Both the position numbers and the translations under genes were made by a program. Positions 35,201 through 43,799 of a stretch of 64,000 nt of DNA are shown in pieces; the stretch's first letter is position 1; each line of letters opens with the position of its first letter. The notes beneath the pieces are model-generated. The model was given only the letters and a program-made list of their open reading frames with translations. It ran no database searches and had not been told where the DNA came from. Origin of the DNA: Lachnospiraceae bacterium (GTDB lineage: Bacteria > Bacillota > Clostridia > Lachnospirales > Lachnospiraceae); the NCBI GenBank assembly GCA_021770345.1, contig JAETRD010000005.1:1-64000 (forward strand), read 5' to 3'.

Positions 35201-35884
35201 TTATTTCCGTTCTCCGCTATGAATAACCGCTTTATATCCAAGTCCCCGGATCGCCTTTATCGAAAATTCCGTACAGCCGGAAAGCTTTCCGCGCAGCCGA
35301 CTTACATATGTTTTGATCGTATCGTACTCCGCCTCGGCATCATAGCCCCATATTTCATCCATCAGCTGCTGTTTTGTAAAAACCGTATCGGGATAAGAAA
35401 GCAATTTATGCAAAAGCCAGAATTCCTTCGGCGTAAGTTCTATCGCCTCCCCGTTATACCCGGCAAAGCACTTTTCCTCCTCGAGAACAAATCCCCCGAT
35501 TTCTATCTTTTTTTCATTTGCAATCTTTGCACGCCGCAGCAGAGCGTCAATATGCCAGCGCAATTCCTCACAGTCAATCGGCTTTGTGATATAATCGTCA
35601 ATCCCAAGCGCATAGCCCCGTTTTTTATGGGCATAAGTGTTCATTGCCGTGAGCATGATAACCGGTGCCATATCGTTGCCGGATCGTATCTCATTTACAA
35701 ATTCATAGCCGTCCATACAGGGCATCTGAATATCAACGATGAACAAATCTATATGCACATGCTCCATCACTTCAAGTGCCTCCACTCCATTTGCAGCCTC
35801 GTAAAAACGATAAGAATCAGAAAGATGTGTTCTGATCAGCAGACGAATGATCTCATCATCCTCCACAATCAAAACAGTTACCAT
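35201..35884 (-). CDS. OmpR/PhoB-family response regulator
   Basis: The 227-residue protein has a receiver domain with acidic pocket VEDDE, phospho-acceptor Asp in LFIVDIQMPCMDG, Thr in MLTAMN and Lys in DYITKPI, then a winged-helix DNA-binding domain (FWLLHKLLSYPDTVFTKQQL through DTIKTYVSRLRGKL). The start at 35884 follows GAGGAGG, not the upstream ATG. It is first gene of the pair with the histidine kinase and possibly of a unit that includes the DUF6125-like gene. Confidence 0.94.
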   Translation of the reverse strand: MVTVLIVEDDEIIRLLIRTHLSDSYRFYEAANGVEALEVMEHVHIDLFIVDIQMPCMDGYEFVNEIRSGNDMAPVIMLTAMNTYAHKKRGYALGIDDYITKPIDCEELRWHIDALLRRAKIANEKKIEIGGFVLEEEKCFAGYNGEAIELTPKEFWLLHKLLSYPDTVFTKQQLMDEIWGYDAEAEYDTIKTYVSRLRGKLSGCTEFSIKAIRGLGYKAVIHSGERK

Positions 35885-36032
35885 AACTACCTCCTCCACA
35901 GATCCGCATTGCATACCGTTATATACCGGACTCTAACACAAACAGCCACACAGTGCAAGCTGATGATTGTAAACCCGACCGAATTTTTATATAATAACTT
36001 TAGCGGCGGCAAAAGGAAACGGGGAGGATGTT

Positions 36033-37220
36033 ATGGCAACAAAAAAAATACATGCGCAATGGACCAAAAACCTGTACAATTTTTTTCTTCGGACGGTGCT
36101 GATCATTTTCTGCTGTATCGGCATGGTTCAGGTATATCTTCACGGCACCGGGACAAGGAGCAGCTACACGTCCCGCGGCATCCGCGGACGCATCGTCTCC
36201 TACCTGCGGATGTTGGAGGACACCGGACACGAAGACCTCGTGAAATGGATTCTCATAGGTATTTTCGCATTTGCGGCGATCTATACCCTGGTCTGGGATA
36301 TCCACTCTCTCTTACATATCACGCCGGGCCTTACAAAGCTGGGGCGCTCAATCCGCAGACAGGCCGCTCCCCATGAATCCTTCCGCGATTTGTGCGCGCA
36401 GATTGACGCCGACATGGAAGGCGGCTGTACGGAACTCGGCTCCGGGATATTTGTCAGTTCCTCCTGGATTCTCGAGGACGAGGCCATGCGCTTAACGCGG
36501 ATCCGCAAAATTACCCGTAAGCGCGGCTTCGGGAAAAACGGCCTGATTCTCTCCGATGTCGACGGAAACCGCATGGAAATTGATCTTGTGTTTGACGCGC
36601 TGGCAAAAGATGCGCTTTCCGATCTGCAAAAACAGCTTCCGCTCGTAGAAATAGATGATCCACAGGAAGGGGGAACTATGATGGAAACAACAAAACAAAT
36701 GAGCTGGCATGTGCCAAAGACGCCCGAAGAAATCGAGGAATACCGACAGCAGGCGGCGCAGGGTGACTCCTACGCTCAGACCGAGTACGGCAAATGTCTT
36801 TTATTTGGCAAGGGAGGATTGTCAGACCCCGCCGCCGCTTTCGGCTGGTTTGAAAAAGCGGCCGGGCAGGACGATGAGATTGCAAAAATGTATCTCGGGC
36901 ACTGCATCATGTACGGAATCGGCGCCGAGGCCGACGAGTTTAAGGGCTATGAGCTGCTCAATACCGCTCTGGAATACAATTATCCGGAGGACAGTTCGAG
37001 CCAGCCGCTGGCGGACTATTCCGAGTTTGAGGAGGAGGATCTCTATCAGCTTTTCTGGGATCTGGGCGACGCGTTTGAAAACAGCCGCGGCGTGCTTCGG
37101 AATTACCGGGTTGCCGTGTACTATTTTGAAATGCTGGCCGATTTCGGATGCCCGGAGGGCGCGGACCGTCTGCGTCACTACAAAAAAGGCTTCCTTGGGA
37201 AATGGAAAAAAACAGATTAG
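36033..37220 (+). CDS. Membrane-anchored Sel1-repeat protein
   Basis: The 395-residue protein has two membrane helices (about 17-37 and 70-90), a cytoplasmic region with a beta-rich domain (110-205, containing GIFVSSSWILEDEAMRL), then Sel1/TPR-like repeats from about 230 (GDSYAQTEYGKCLLFGKGG, DDEIAKMYLGHCIMYGIG). Sel1 repeats are protein-protein scaffolds. Within the frame, GGAAGGGGGAACT immediately precedes an in-frame ATG at 36678. A second translation start there would yield the soluble repeat domain of 180 residues. GGGGAGG precedes the main ATG. The gene is divergent from the response regulator. Function unknown. Confidence 0.75.
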   Translation: MATKKIHAQWTKNLYNFFLRTVLIIFCCIGMVQVYLHGTGTRSSYTSRGIRGRIVSYLRMLEDTGHEDLVKWILIGIFAFAAIYTLVWDIHSLLHITPGLTKLGRSIRRQAAPHESFRDLCAQIDADMEGGCTELGSGIFVSSSWILEDEAMRLTRIRKITRKRGFGKNGLILSDVDGNRMEIDLVFDALAKDALSDLQKQLPLVEIDDPQEGGTMMETTKQMSWHVPKTPEEIEEYRQQAAQGDSYAQTEYGKCLLFGKGGLSDPAAAFGWFEKAAGQDDEIAKMYLGHCIMYGIGAEADEFKGYELLNTALEYNYPEDSSSQPLADYSEFEEEDLYQLFWDLGDAFENSRGVLRNYRVAVYYFEMLADFGCPEGADRLRHYKKGFLGKWKKTD

Positions 37221-37245
37221 TCTCCTCGGAGGCTAATCTGTTTTT
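37209..37245. terminator. Terminator of the Sel1 gene, also serving the BIG2 gene
   Basis: AAACAGATTAG (37210-37220) pairs with CTAATCTGTTT (37233-37243), with an inner CTCC/GGAG. It is followed by T residues. The stem includes the stop codon of the + strand gene. Confidence 0.8.
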
Positions 37246-37257
37246 AATATCGCCGTT

Positions 37258-38934
37258 TTATTTCACAGTCACCTTGAACGTGGCTGTCGCGCCGCTTTTT
37301 GTGGTGACGGTAATCGTCGCCGTACCCTTCTTCTTACCGGTTACTTTTCCTTTGCTGTTTACCGTTGCAACCTTCGTGTTGGAACTCTTATAGGTCAGTT
37401 TCTCCTTCTTCGGATACTGGGATTTCACCTTTATCGTCGTGCTCTTCCCAACCTTTATGGTCGCTTTGGTCTTCTGTAATTTCAGATCCGTAACCGTAAT
37501 CTTGCAGGTCGCTTTCTTTCCGTTTGAAGATTTTACGGTAATTGTCGCCGTACCGGTTCCCTTCGCCGTAACTTTGCCCTTCTTATCCACGGTCGCTACC
37601 TTCTTATTTGAGGTGGACCAGGTGAGCTTTTCGGTCGCGGTGATCGGGTTTCTGGTTACGGTAAGCGTCGCCTTCTTGCCTTTCTGAATCGCAAGCTTCT
37701 TGTTGCTCATCGTCAGCTTTGACGTTGTAACTTTGCCCTTCTGGACGGTTACGGTACATTTTGCGGTCGCACCGCTTTTCATCGTCACGGTGACAGTCGC
37801 CTTGCCGGTCTTGCTCTGCGCCTTCATGGTAATCTTATCTTTCTTCACAGATACCTTCAAGACCTTCGTATTTGAAGATTTCACGGACGCAATCGCATCT
37901 TTCGATGATGATTTTGCTGCAACCGCGAGCGCCGTGCTGCTCTTCTTCACCTGAAGCTTTGCATCCTTTGCATTTAATTTCACGGTCGATTTTACCGTAA
38001 CCTTACAGGTTGCCTTCTTTCCGTTTGATGTGGTTGCCGTAATGGTTGCGGTGCCGTTCTTAACTGCGGTAACTTTGCCGTTCTTATCTACGGTTGCAAC
38101 CTTTTTGTTGGAAGACTTCCAGGTCACCTTCTTGTCGCTGGCCGTCTCCGGTCCTACCGTCGCTTTCAGCTTCACGGTACCCTTGTACTCCAGCTTCACA
38201 GACTTCTTGTCTAACTTAATGCCGCTTGCATCTGTCGTCACCGTCACGGTGCAGACCGCCGTCTTTCCGTTTGCCGTGGTCGCCGTGATCGTCGTTCTTC
38301 CGTTTCCGACCGCTTTTACGGTTCCGTTTGTCACCGTTGCCACTTTCGCATTTGCGCTTGTCCAGGTGACTTTCTTCTCTGTCACATTTGCGGGCGCAAG
38401 CGTCGCGGTCAGCGTCTCTGACTGGCCGGTCTTTAAGTTAAGCACCGTTTTGTTCAGCGTAATCCCGGTCGGATTTACGACATTCTTCTCCACCGTTACG
38501 GTACAGGTCGCCGTCTTTCCGTTTACGGAAGTCGCCGTGATAACTGCGGTACCCTCTGCGACCGCGGTTACGGTTCCGTTTGCGACTGTCGCCACCTTCG
38601 CATTGCTTGTTGTCCAGCTCTTCACCGCCTGATCTTTCGCGTCTGCCGGCGTGTAGGTCACTTTCAGGGTTACCTTCTCCCCCGTTTTCAGCTTAAGCGT
38701 ACTCGCGTTAAATGCGATACTGCTTACCTCCGGTTTTTCTTCCGGCTTCTCGGTATCGTCCGGGACCGATGAACCGCCCGGTACCGATGAACCGCCCGGT
38801 ACGACTTCTCCGCTCGCAGCCGTATCAGAGAATGTCTTCTCAAGCCCGCTTGCAGATACTGCGAAGCTTCCCATCGCAAGTGCCGCGGACAGCAGAACCG
38901 CCAGACCCTGTTTGGATAAAATCTTAAATTTCAT
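37258..38934 (-). CDS. Secreted protein with about six BIG2 (Ig-like) domains
   Basis: The 558-residue protein has a Sec signal peptide (basic start, LAVLLSAALAMGSFAVSASG), a short linker with repeated VPGGSS units and an acidic Pro/Glu stretch, and then about six tandem Ig-like group 2 domains of roughly 75-80 residues. Each carries the hallmark TSNxKVATVxxxGxVTAxxxGTATITxTxxxGKxATCxVTV. The fourth repeat is the most divergent. There is no LPXTG anchor, S-layer or transmembrane end, so it is secreted or held non-covalently. BIG2 domains occur in adhesins and surface enzymes; no catalytic domain is present. Lys-rich composition suggests binding to acidic polymers. Its promoter (38975-39003) shares operator-like half-sites with its divergent neighbour. 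Confidence 0.85.
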   Translation of the reverse strand: MKFKILSKQGLAVLLSAALAMGSFAVSASGLEKTFSDTAASGEVVPGGSSVPGGSSVPDDTEKPEEKPEVSSIAFNASTLKLKTGEKVTLKVTYTPADAKDQAVKSWTTSNAKVATVANGTVTAVAEGTAVITATSVNGKTATCTVTVEKNVVNPTGITLNKTVLNLKTGQSETLTATLAPANVTEKKVTWTSANAKVATVTNGTVKAVGNGRTTITATTANGKTAVCTVTVTTDASGIKLDKKSVKLEYKGTVKLKATVGPETASDKKVTWKSSNKKVATVDKNGKVTAVKNGTATITATTSNGKKATCKVTVKSTVKLNAKDAKLQVKKSSTALAVAAKSSSKDAIASVKSSNTKVLKVSVKKDKITMKAQSKTGKATVTVTMKSGATAKCTVTVQKGKVTTSKLTMSNKKLAIQKGKKATLTVTRNPITATEKLTWSTSNKKVATVDKKGKVTAKGTGTATITVKSSNGKKATCKITVTDLKLQKTKATIKVGKSTTIKVKSQYPKKEKLTYKSSNTKVATVNSKGKVTGKKKGTATITVTTKSGATATFKVTVK

Positions 38935-38974
38935 CACAATCTCCTCCTTATAGATTTTTATCGTTTCGTATTAA

Positions 38975-39003
38975 AGAATACACTTTAATGCGATTATTGT
39001 CAA
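38975..39003 (-). promoter_or_regulatory. Promoter of the BIG2 gene with operator half-sites
   Basis: TTGACA (39003-38998) and TATTCT (38980-38975) on the - strand have a 17-bp spacer. AATGCGAT (38987-38994) lies in the spacer, TATGCGAT (39008-39015) lies upstream 21 bp away, and TTCGTATT (38965-38972) lies by the start point. All match halves of the 17-bp operator near 53.0 kb. Confidence 0.55.
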
Positions 39004-39032
39004 TTATTATGCGATTATTTTTCTATTTTTGT

Positions 39033-39061
39033 TTGACCGGTGTGAATTAATCGCATATAAT
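39033..39061 (+). promoter_or_regulatory. Promoter of the GT-C glycosyltransferase gene
   Basis: TTGACC (39033-39038) and perfect TATAAT (39056-39061) have a 17-bp spacer. The -10 lies inside the operator-like 17-mer at 39050-39066. Confidence 0.65.
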
Positions 39062-39066
39062 ATGAC
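39050..39066. promoter_or_regulatory. 17-bp operator-like sequence over the -10 of the GT-C gene
   Basis: ATCGCATATAATATGAC is an imperfect palindrome around a central T. It matches 14 of 17 bases of the sequence at 52992-53008 in the glycan operon promoter. Binding protein unknown; the XRE regulator at 53139 is a candidate. Confidence 0.5.
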
Positions 39067-39092
39067 TAACATGTCTTACTCAGGAGGAACCC

Positions 39093-40511
39093 ATGCTGAT
39101 ACGATTATTCCTTTTTAGCCTGTTATATCTCGGATGCGCCTGTATCCTGTACCACTGCTGTACACATTCCGGACTTTCACCCAAACAATGCTTTTATCTG
39201 GAGCTGTGCATTCTTTTTCTGTCCGTTTACCTGTCTCTCTATCTCTCCGTGCTGACTCCGAACGGCGATTCCGTCTACCTGATCACCGTGTTAAAAAATC
39301 TGACCGAAGAACCGTTATTCGGCTTTTATGACCGCGTCGGCATCACCTATCCGCCGCTGTTTAACTATCTCTACTTCTTTCTCGGAAAGCTGCTTGAACT
39401 GCTCGGCATCCCATTTGACTGGAAATACCGCTCTTTTATCTTCTGTGTGAAGCTTCCCGGCATCTTATGCCTTTTCCTGATGGCGTTTCTCGTCTGGTCA
39501 GAGGCAAAAAAGCATCTGCCGGAAAACGAGCGTGTCCTGCCGCTTTTTCTCACGCTGTTAAACCCGGGCTACCTGCTCGTGACCTGCTATATCTGCCAGG
39601 TGGATGCCCTTTATACGCTTTTTGTCCTGCTCACACTCTGCCTGATTGCACACCGTCGCCTGAAAATGTCTTATTTTGCGTTTGCCGCCGGTATTCTGTT
39701 CAAATTCCAGGCTGTGTTTATCGCGCCTGCACTTCTGTTTGCAATCATTGACCAGGTGCTGCTCCACGATTTTTCGTGGAAACGCTTTTTCTCTCATCTG
39801 TTTACCGGCCTTGCAGCAATCGCCTGCATGCTCCTCAGCTATCTGCCCTTCTGCTTTGACTTCGGCGCCGGAACATGCAGCCAGCACGGCTTCGCATATA
39901 ATCTTACCTCCTCCGTGAGCGGCTACGGCAGAGCCTCCACAAACGCCTATAATTTCTGGACGCTGCTCGGTCTCAATCTAAAGCGCGACGACAAAATGCT
40001 CGGCCCGCTCTCCTGCAACGGCTGGGGGATACTTTTTATCGCTCTGCTGATTGTTCTGTGCGCCTGCTTCTGTCTGAAAACGGCCAGAATCCGGTTTCTT
40101 CCTCCGCGCGCAAAAGCGCAGTGCGGAAATCCGCACGCAAACATACCGTGCGGGAATCCTCGCATGCCCAGACAGCTTTCTTCGGACCTTTATCCGATGC
40201 TCGCGGCGTTTCTCGTCGCCGGAATTTTCTGCTTTTCGGTTCGGATGATGTCCCGCTATCTCTATCCCGCCATTGTCCTGCTGATTTACGCCTGCATATT
40301 AAGACCAACAAAAAAACGACTGCTCTGCACAGTCGCTTTTTCGCTTGTTTTTTTCTGTAATGTCTGGTGTGATTATATGGTATATCCCTATTCGGCCTAT
40401 CATGACGGGCTCATTTTCCCCCGTATCTTTTCTTTCTGCACGGTTCTTTGTTTTCTCGGGCTGACGTACACTATCGCAGACGAAATAGCCCGGGACAGCA
40501 CAGCCGCCTAA
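39093..40511 (+). CDS. Polytopic GT-C-type glycosyltransferase-like membrane protein
   Basis: The 472-residue protein has about 11 membrane helices. The first large loop contains an acidic site (LTPNGDSVYLITVLKNL) and YDRVGITYPPLFNYLYFFLG. The later VDALYTLFVLLTLCLIAHRR and GILFKFQAVFIAPALL match the pattern of ALG6/ALG8/PIG-M-like enzymes. Such enzymes move a sugar from a lipid-phosphate donor to an acceptor outside the membrane. AGGAGG precedes the ATG. It is divergent from the BIG2 protein gene, and its stop overlaps the convergent HEPN gene by four bases. Shared operators suggest work with the 43.8-52.9 kb glycan operon. Enzyme class inferred. Confidence 0.7.
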   Translation: MLIRLFLFSLLYLGCACILYHCCTHSGLSPKQCFYLELCILFLSVYLSLYLSVLTPNGDSVYLITVLKNLTEEPLFGFYDRVGITYPPLFNYLYFFLGKLLELLGIPFDWKYRSFIFCVKLPGILCLFLMAFLVWSEAKKHLPENERVLPLFLTLLNPGYLLVTCYICQVDALYTLFVLLTLCLIAHRRLKMSYFAFAAGILFKFQAVFIAPALLFAIIDQVLLHDFSWKRFFSHLFTGLAAIACMLLSYLPFCFDFGAGTCSQHGFAYNLTSSVSGYGRASTNAYNFWTLLGLNLKRDDKMLGPLSCNGWGILFIALLIVLCACFCLKTARIRFLPPRAKAQCGNPHANIPCGNPRMPRQLSSDLYPMLAAFLVAGIFCFSVRMMSRYLYPAIVLLIYACILRPTKKRLLCTVAFSLVFFCNVWCDYMVYPYSAYHDGLIFPRIFSFCTVLCFLGLTYTIADEIARDSTAA

Positions 40512-40903
40512 TCCCCGTACCCGAACGCGATGATTTTGTCCTTCAAATCGTCAAATAAATACAGCAGTTCCGGCAGCTCCCTGCACAGTTTGACGGCACT
40601 CTCTTCATTATAATGATGCGATTCATCGTTGCGCAGACGCAGCATGTAAATCCACTTCTGCTGCTCCTCGATCAGGCCTCTCTGAAACGCCGACATCAGT
40701 ATCACCTTCGGGGAACCTGTCATGCTCGAATCCACTCCCTCTTCCGACAAAATACTTTTCATCGCTTTCCATGCCAGTTCAAACGTGATGCAAAACGTAT
40801 TGACGCAGCCGCTCAGGACGATCTTGCTCTGCGAATAATCCGTGACGGCCGCCTCATGCAGCGTGTCAAGGCTCTTAAAATAATTCATTACTTTACGGTT
40901 CAT
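40508..40903 (-). CDS. HEPN-domain protein, nucleotidyltransferase partner (HI0074-like)
   Basis: The 131-residue all-helical protein starts at the ATG behind GAGGAG. It has the family's FELAWKAMKSILSEEG and the RNDESHHY motif, which supplies an Rx4H (RNDESH) as in HEPN RNases. Such proteins pair with a minimal nucleotidyltransferase as a two-gene toxin-antitoxin (type VII) module, in which the transferase modifies and silences the HEPN RNase. Others treat it as a substrate-binding subunit. It overlaps the transferase gene by 11 bases and faces the GT-C gene. Confidence 0.82.
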   Translation of the reverse strand: MNRKVMNYFKSLDTLHEAAVTDYSQSKIVLSGCVNTFCITFELAWKAMKSILSEEGVDSSMTGSPKVILMSAFQRGLIEEQQKWIYMLRLRNDESHHYNEESAVKLCRELPELLYLFDDLKDKIIAFGYGD

Positions 40904-41192
40904 ATGCGCTCTCCTCATACAAAATCACGCCGTCTCTTGCAATATCCTCTGTCAGCTCCCGGCTCAGTCTGTCCTCAAGGTTGACAACGTCAATATCCAG
41001 CAGCGTAAAATCATTATATTTTAAGTCTGCAAACAGCTCGTCAAAGCATTCCGCTCCGCTCACCGCAAGATCGATATCGCTGACGGCCGTATTCTTCCCG
41101 ATCGCCCTTGAACCAAACAATATGACCTTCTTTGCCCGATGCCGCCTGCATAATTCTATAATCTGCATGCGTTCTGTTTCCGGTAAATCCAT
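40893..41192 (-). CDS. Minimal nucleotidyltransferase (MNT, antitoxin-like)
   Basis: The 99-residue protein has the polymerase-beta signature LFGSRAIGKNTAVSDIDLAV, with the metal-binding Asp pair in DID and a third acidic residue in TLLDIDVV. It is a stand-alone transferase without accessory domains, as in HI0073 and MntA. GGAGG precedes the ATG. It is encoded first and coupled to the HEPN gene, the usual order of MNT/HEPN modules. Confidence 0.87.
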   Translation of the reverse strand: MDLPETERMQIIELCRRHRAKKVILFGSRAIGKNTAVSDIDLAVSGAECFDELFADLKYNDFTLLDIDVVNLEDRLSRELTEDIARDGVILYEESAYEP

Positions 41193-41251
41193 GCGCGCCT
41201 CCGTTTGTCCTGTTTGCCGCCGCTAAAAATGCTTCCCTGAACCTTTTGTAA

Positions 41252-41270
41252 GAAACCGCTCTGCGGTTTC
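41252..41270. repeat. Small perfect hairpin between MNT and Sel1 genes
   Basis: GAAACCGC (41252-41259) pairs with GCGGTTTC (41263-41270) around TCT in the 286-base gap between the divergent genes. Could be a leader structure; the rest of this gap is AT-rich and without recognised genes. Confidence 0.4.
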
Positions 41271-41478
41271 CTATTCAGTATAGCGGATTTTATTTGAAAT
41301 TACAACGACATTGCCCTTTCCCTCTCCCAAAATACGTTTTTTATCGACTACATTTGACTTCTGTGATATACTTTTATCAGAATGTTGGGGCAAAAGCCGT
41401 CTTGGAAGATTACATCCGGCTCCAATATCTGATCGAACAATACCGTCGACATACATTATAACGATAAAGGATACTATC

Positions 41479-43776
41479 ATGAATGAACTCATATCAGAAC
41501 TTATCCCGTCAATCATTACAGCTGTGATATCCGGCATTTTCGTGGTAATCGCCGCTCTCTATCAGGGCGCCGGCACGGAAGCGTTAAAAAAATACGCTTC
41601 CCGGCGAAAGGATGCTTCTCCCGCCAAAACGACAGGCCTCCCGCCGCATAATGCCGGAAAAAGGCAAATCACAAAACTTGTCGGCATCATCGCGGGACTG
41701 ATATGCGCGATATCACTTATCTACAGCGCAGTCACATATGTCCGGCTGAACAAAACGAGCGCTCCTTCTGCGGACGAGGACGAGGCATATCTCTGGTACT
41801 TAGAGCAGGTGCAGGACAGCGAATCCCCGAAACCTGCGCATCTGAACGCCCTCGGTGAATGCTACTTTTACGGGCGGGGGACAGATATCAATTATGACAG
41901 CGCCTTTTCTTATTTTCAGGAAGCGGCCAAAGCCGGGGACAGCAACGCCTGGTACAATCTGGGAGTCTGCTACAGCTACGGGTACGGAACCGACATCGAC
42001 GATGCAAAAGCACTGGAATATTTTGAGCTGGCCGAGGAGAACAACGCGGACGCAATGGCTTATGTGGGATATTATTATTACCGCGGCTGGGGCGGACTCG
42101 AAGCCGATACGGAAAAAGCCCTTGAGCGATACCGTCTGGCGCAGAAGGACGGCAGCGTGATGTCGCTGGTTTTTCAGGCGCTGTACTATATAAATCAGGA
42201 AGATCCGGAAACATATCAAAAACAGGCCGTCGCGCTGTGTCAGCAGGCCGTCGATTCCGGCTATGAGAAGGGTTACGGCCTTTTGGGGCTCTGTTATTTT
42301 AACAGTTCCCCGGTGGGCGACTACGGAAAAGCCTATGATTACTATGAGCGGGGCGCCAAAGCCGGGAGCGATTTTGCCCTGTACGGGCTGGGGCGCTGTT
42401 ACCAGAGAGGACATATCGTCGATCAAGATGACGCTGCCGCCATAGAATATTTTCGACAGGCGGCAGCGCTCGGGAACCGCAATGCCAGTTATTATCTGGG
42501 CGAATACTATTACGACGGCATCGGAACAAATCAGGATTATGAAGAGGCGATAAAATACTATACCTTTGCCGCAAGCCGCGGAAGCAGCAATGCGATGAAT
42601 AAGCTTGGGATCTGTTCCAAGTACGGACGCGGGTGCGAGAAAGACATACGCGCCGCATTTTCATGGTACGAAAAAGCCGCCGCACTGGATCACAAAAATG
42701 CGCAGTGCAATCTTGCCGTTCTTTACTACGAGGGAGACGGAACCACACAGGATTACGAAAAAGCAGTGGAACTGTTTACTCTGGCAGCGGAAAAGAATTT
42801 ACCCCGGGCACAGTTTTATCTCGGCGAATGCTATGAAAACGGATACGGGGTGGAGAAAAATATCGATAAAGCACAGGAATATTACGAGCTGGCCGCCGCA
42901 CAGGATTATTCCTATGCGCAAAACAATCTGGGCTGGCTTCTGTACCGGCAGGGCAGTTACTCCGAAGCGTTTGATTCTTTCCTGAAAGCAGCGCAGGCCG
43001 ACTCCGCATCTTCCCAATACGGTGTCGGGGAATGTTACTACTACGGATATGGCGTGGAACAGAATTACACGCAGGCAAAGCTCTGGTACGAGCAGGCCGC
43101 CGCGCACGAACACACAAGTTCTATCGTTCAGCTCGGCCATATCGCATTTTACGGCTATTGCGAGGAAAACGATTATGTGGAGGCCGCCCGGTGGTATCAA
43201 AAAGCGGCCGATCTCGGAAATGCGACGGGACAATATTACCTGGCAAAATGCTACCTGGACGGAAACGGAGTGGAACCGGACGCCGCCACCGCGTTATTCT
43301 GGTATGAAAAAGCTGCGAATCAAAACCACTCCGGAGCGCAAAATGATCTGGGAACCCTGTATTATAACGGGCAGGGCACGGCACAGGATTTTACATCCGC
43401 CGCGATGTGGTTTCAAAAAGCCGCGGAAAACAACAATTCCTATGCACAATACAACATCGGATATTGCTGCTATTACGGGCAGGGTGTCCCAAAAAATCGA
43501 GCTCTGGCTGTCGAATGGTATTCCAAATCAGCCGAAAAAGGATATGTTTCCGCACAGCTGACACTCGGAAAATGCTATTTGTACGGGGAGGGTACGGAGA
43601 CGGATTACGCGCAGGCCGTTCACTGGCTCACCTCAGCGGCAGAACAGAATAATGCCCAGGCACAGCATCTGCTGGGCGATTGTTACGAAAACGGCTGGGG
43701 TGTCGGGATTGATATCGAACAGGCGGAAACCTATCATCAAAAAGCCGCCGAAAACGGGTATGAGAGCGGGACGTGA
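41479..43776 (+). CDS. Membrane-anchored protein with about 18 Sel1 repeats
   Basis: The chosen ATG gives 765 residues. The longer open frame (from 41311) has no ribosome site and a random-looking extension. Two hydrophobic helices (about 8-30 and 72-95) precede an uninterrupted array of roughly 18 Sel1 repeats of about 36 residues. Typical units are ALGECYFYGRGTDINYDSAF and YLGECYENGYGVEKNIDKAQ; the fourth is degenerate. The array fills the rest of the protein and would form a right-handed solenoid, probably outside or inside the membrane as a scaffold. A similar architecture is found at 36033. No enzymatic domain is present. A terminator overlaps its stop codon. Confidence 0.8.
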   Translation: MNELISELIPSIITAVISGIFVVIAALYQGAGTEALKKYASRRKDASPAKTTGLPPHNAGKRQITKLVGIIAGLICAISLIYSAVTYVRLNKTSAPSADEDEAYLWYLEQVQDSESPKPAHLNALGECYFYGRGTDINYDSAFSYFQEAAKAGDSNAWYNLGVCYSYGYGTDIDDAKALEYFELAEENNADAMAYVGYYYYRGWGGLEADTEKALERYRLAQKDGSVMSLVFQALYYINQEDPETYQKQAVALCQQAVDSGYEKGYGLLGLCYFNSSPVGDYGKAYDYYERGAKAGSDFALYGLGRCYQRGHIVDQDDAAAIEYFRQAAALGNRNASYYLGEYYYDGIGTNQDYEEAIKYYTFAASRGSSNAMNKLGICSKYGRGCEKDIRAAFSWYEKAAALDHKNAQCNLAVLYYEGDGTTQDYEKAVELFTLAAEKNLPRAQFYLGECYENGYGVEKNIDKAQEYYELAAAQDYSYAQNNLGWLLYRQGSYSEAFDSFLKAAQADSASSQYGVGECYYYGYGVEQNYTQAKLWYEQAAAHEHTSSIVQLGHIAFYGYCEENDYVEAARWYQKAADLGNATGQYYLAKCYLDGNGVEPDAATALFWYEKAANQNHSGAQNDLGTLYYNGQGTAQDFTSAAMWFQKAAENNNSYAQYNIGYCCYYGQGVPKNRALAVEWYSKSAEKGYVSAQLTLGKCYLYGEGTETDYAQAVHWLTSAAEQNNAQAQHLLGDCYENGWGVGIDIEQAETYHQKAAENGYESGT

Positions 43777-43792
43777 AAATGTCCCGCTCTCA
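43761..43792. terminator. Terminator shared by Sel1-repeat gene and glycan operon
   Basis: TGAGAGCGGGAC (43761-43772) pairs perfectly with GTCCCGCTCTCA (43781-43792). The + strand stop codon lies in the loop. The - strand operon ends eight bases away at 43800. Confidence 0.65.
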
Positions 43793-43799
43793 TTCTCTG

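Noticed and set aside
37258-38820. Repeated DNA that at first looks like a tandem or CRISPR-like array
   Set aside because: The periodicity of about 230 bases is that of the BIG2 protein domains, with diverged units and no spacers.
41800-43760. Short repeated DNA segments of about 108 bases
   Set aside because: These are the codons of Sel1 repeats; divergence between units is protein-like and not that of a recent DNA amplification.
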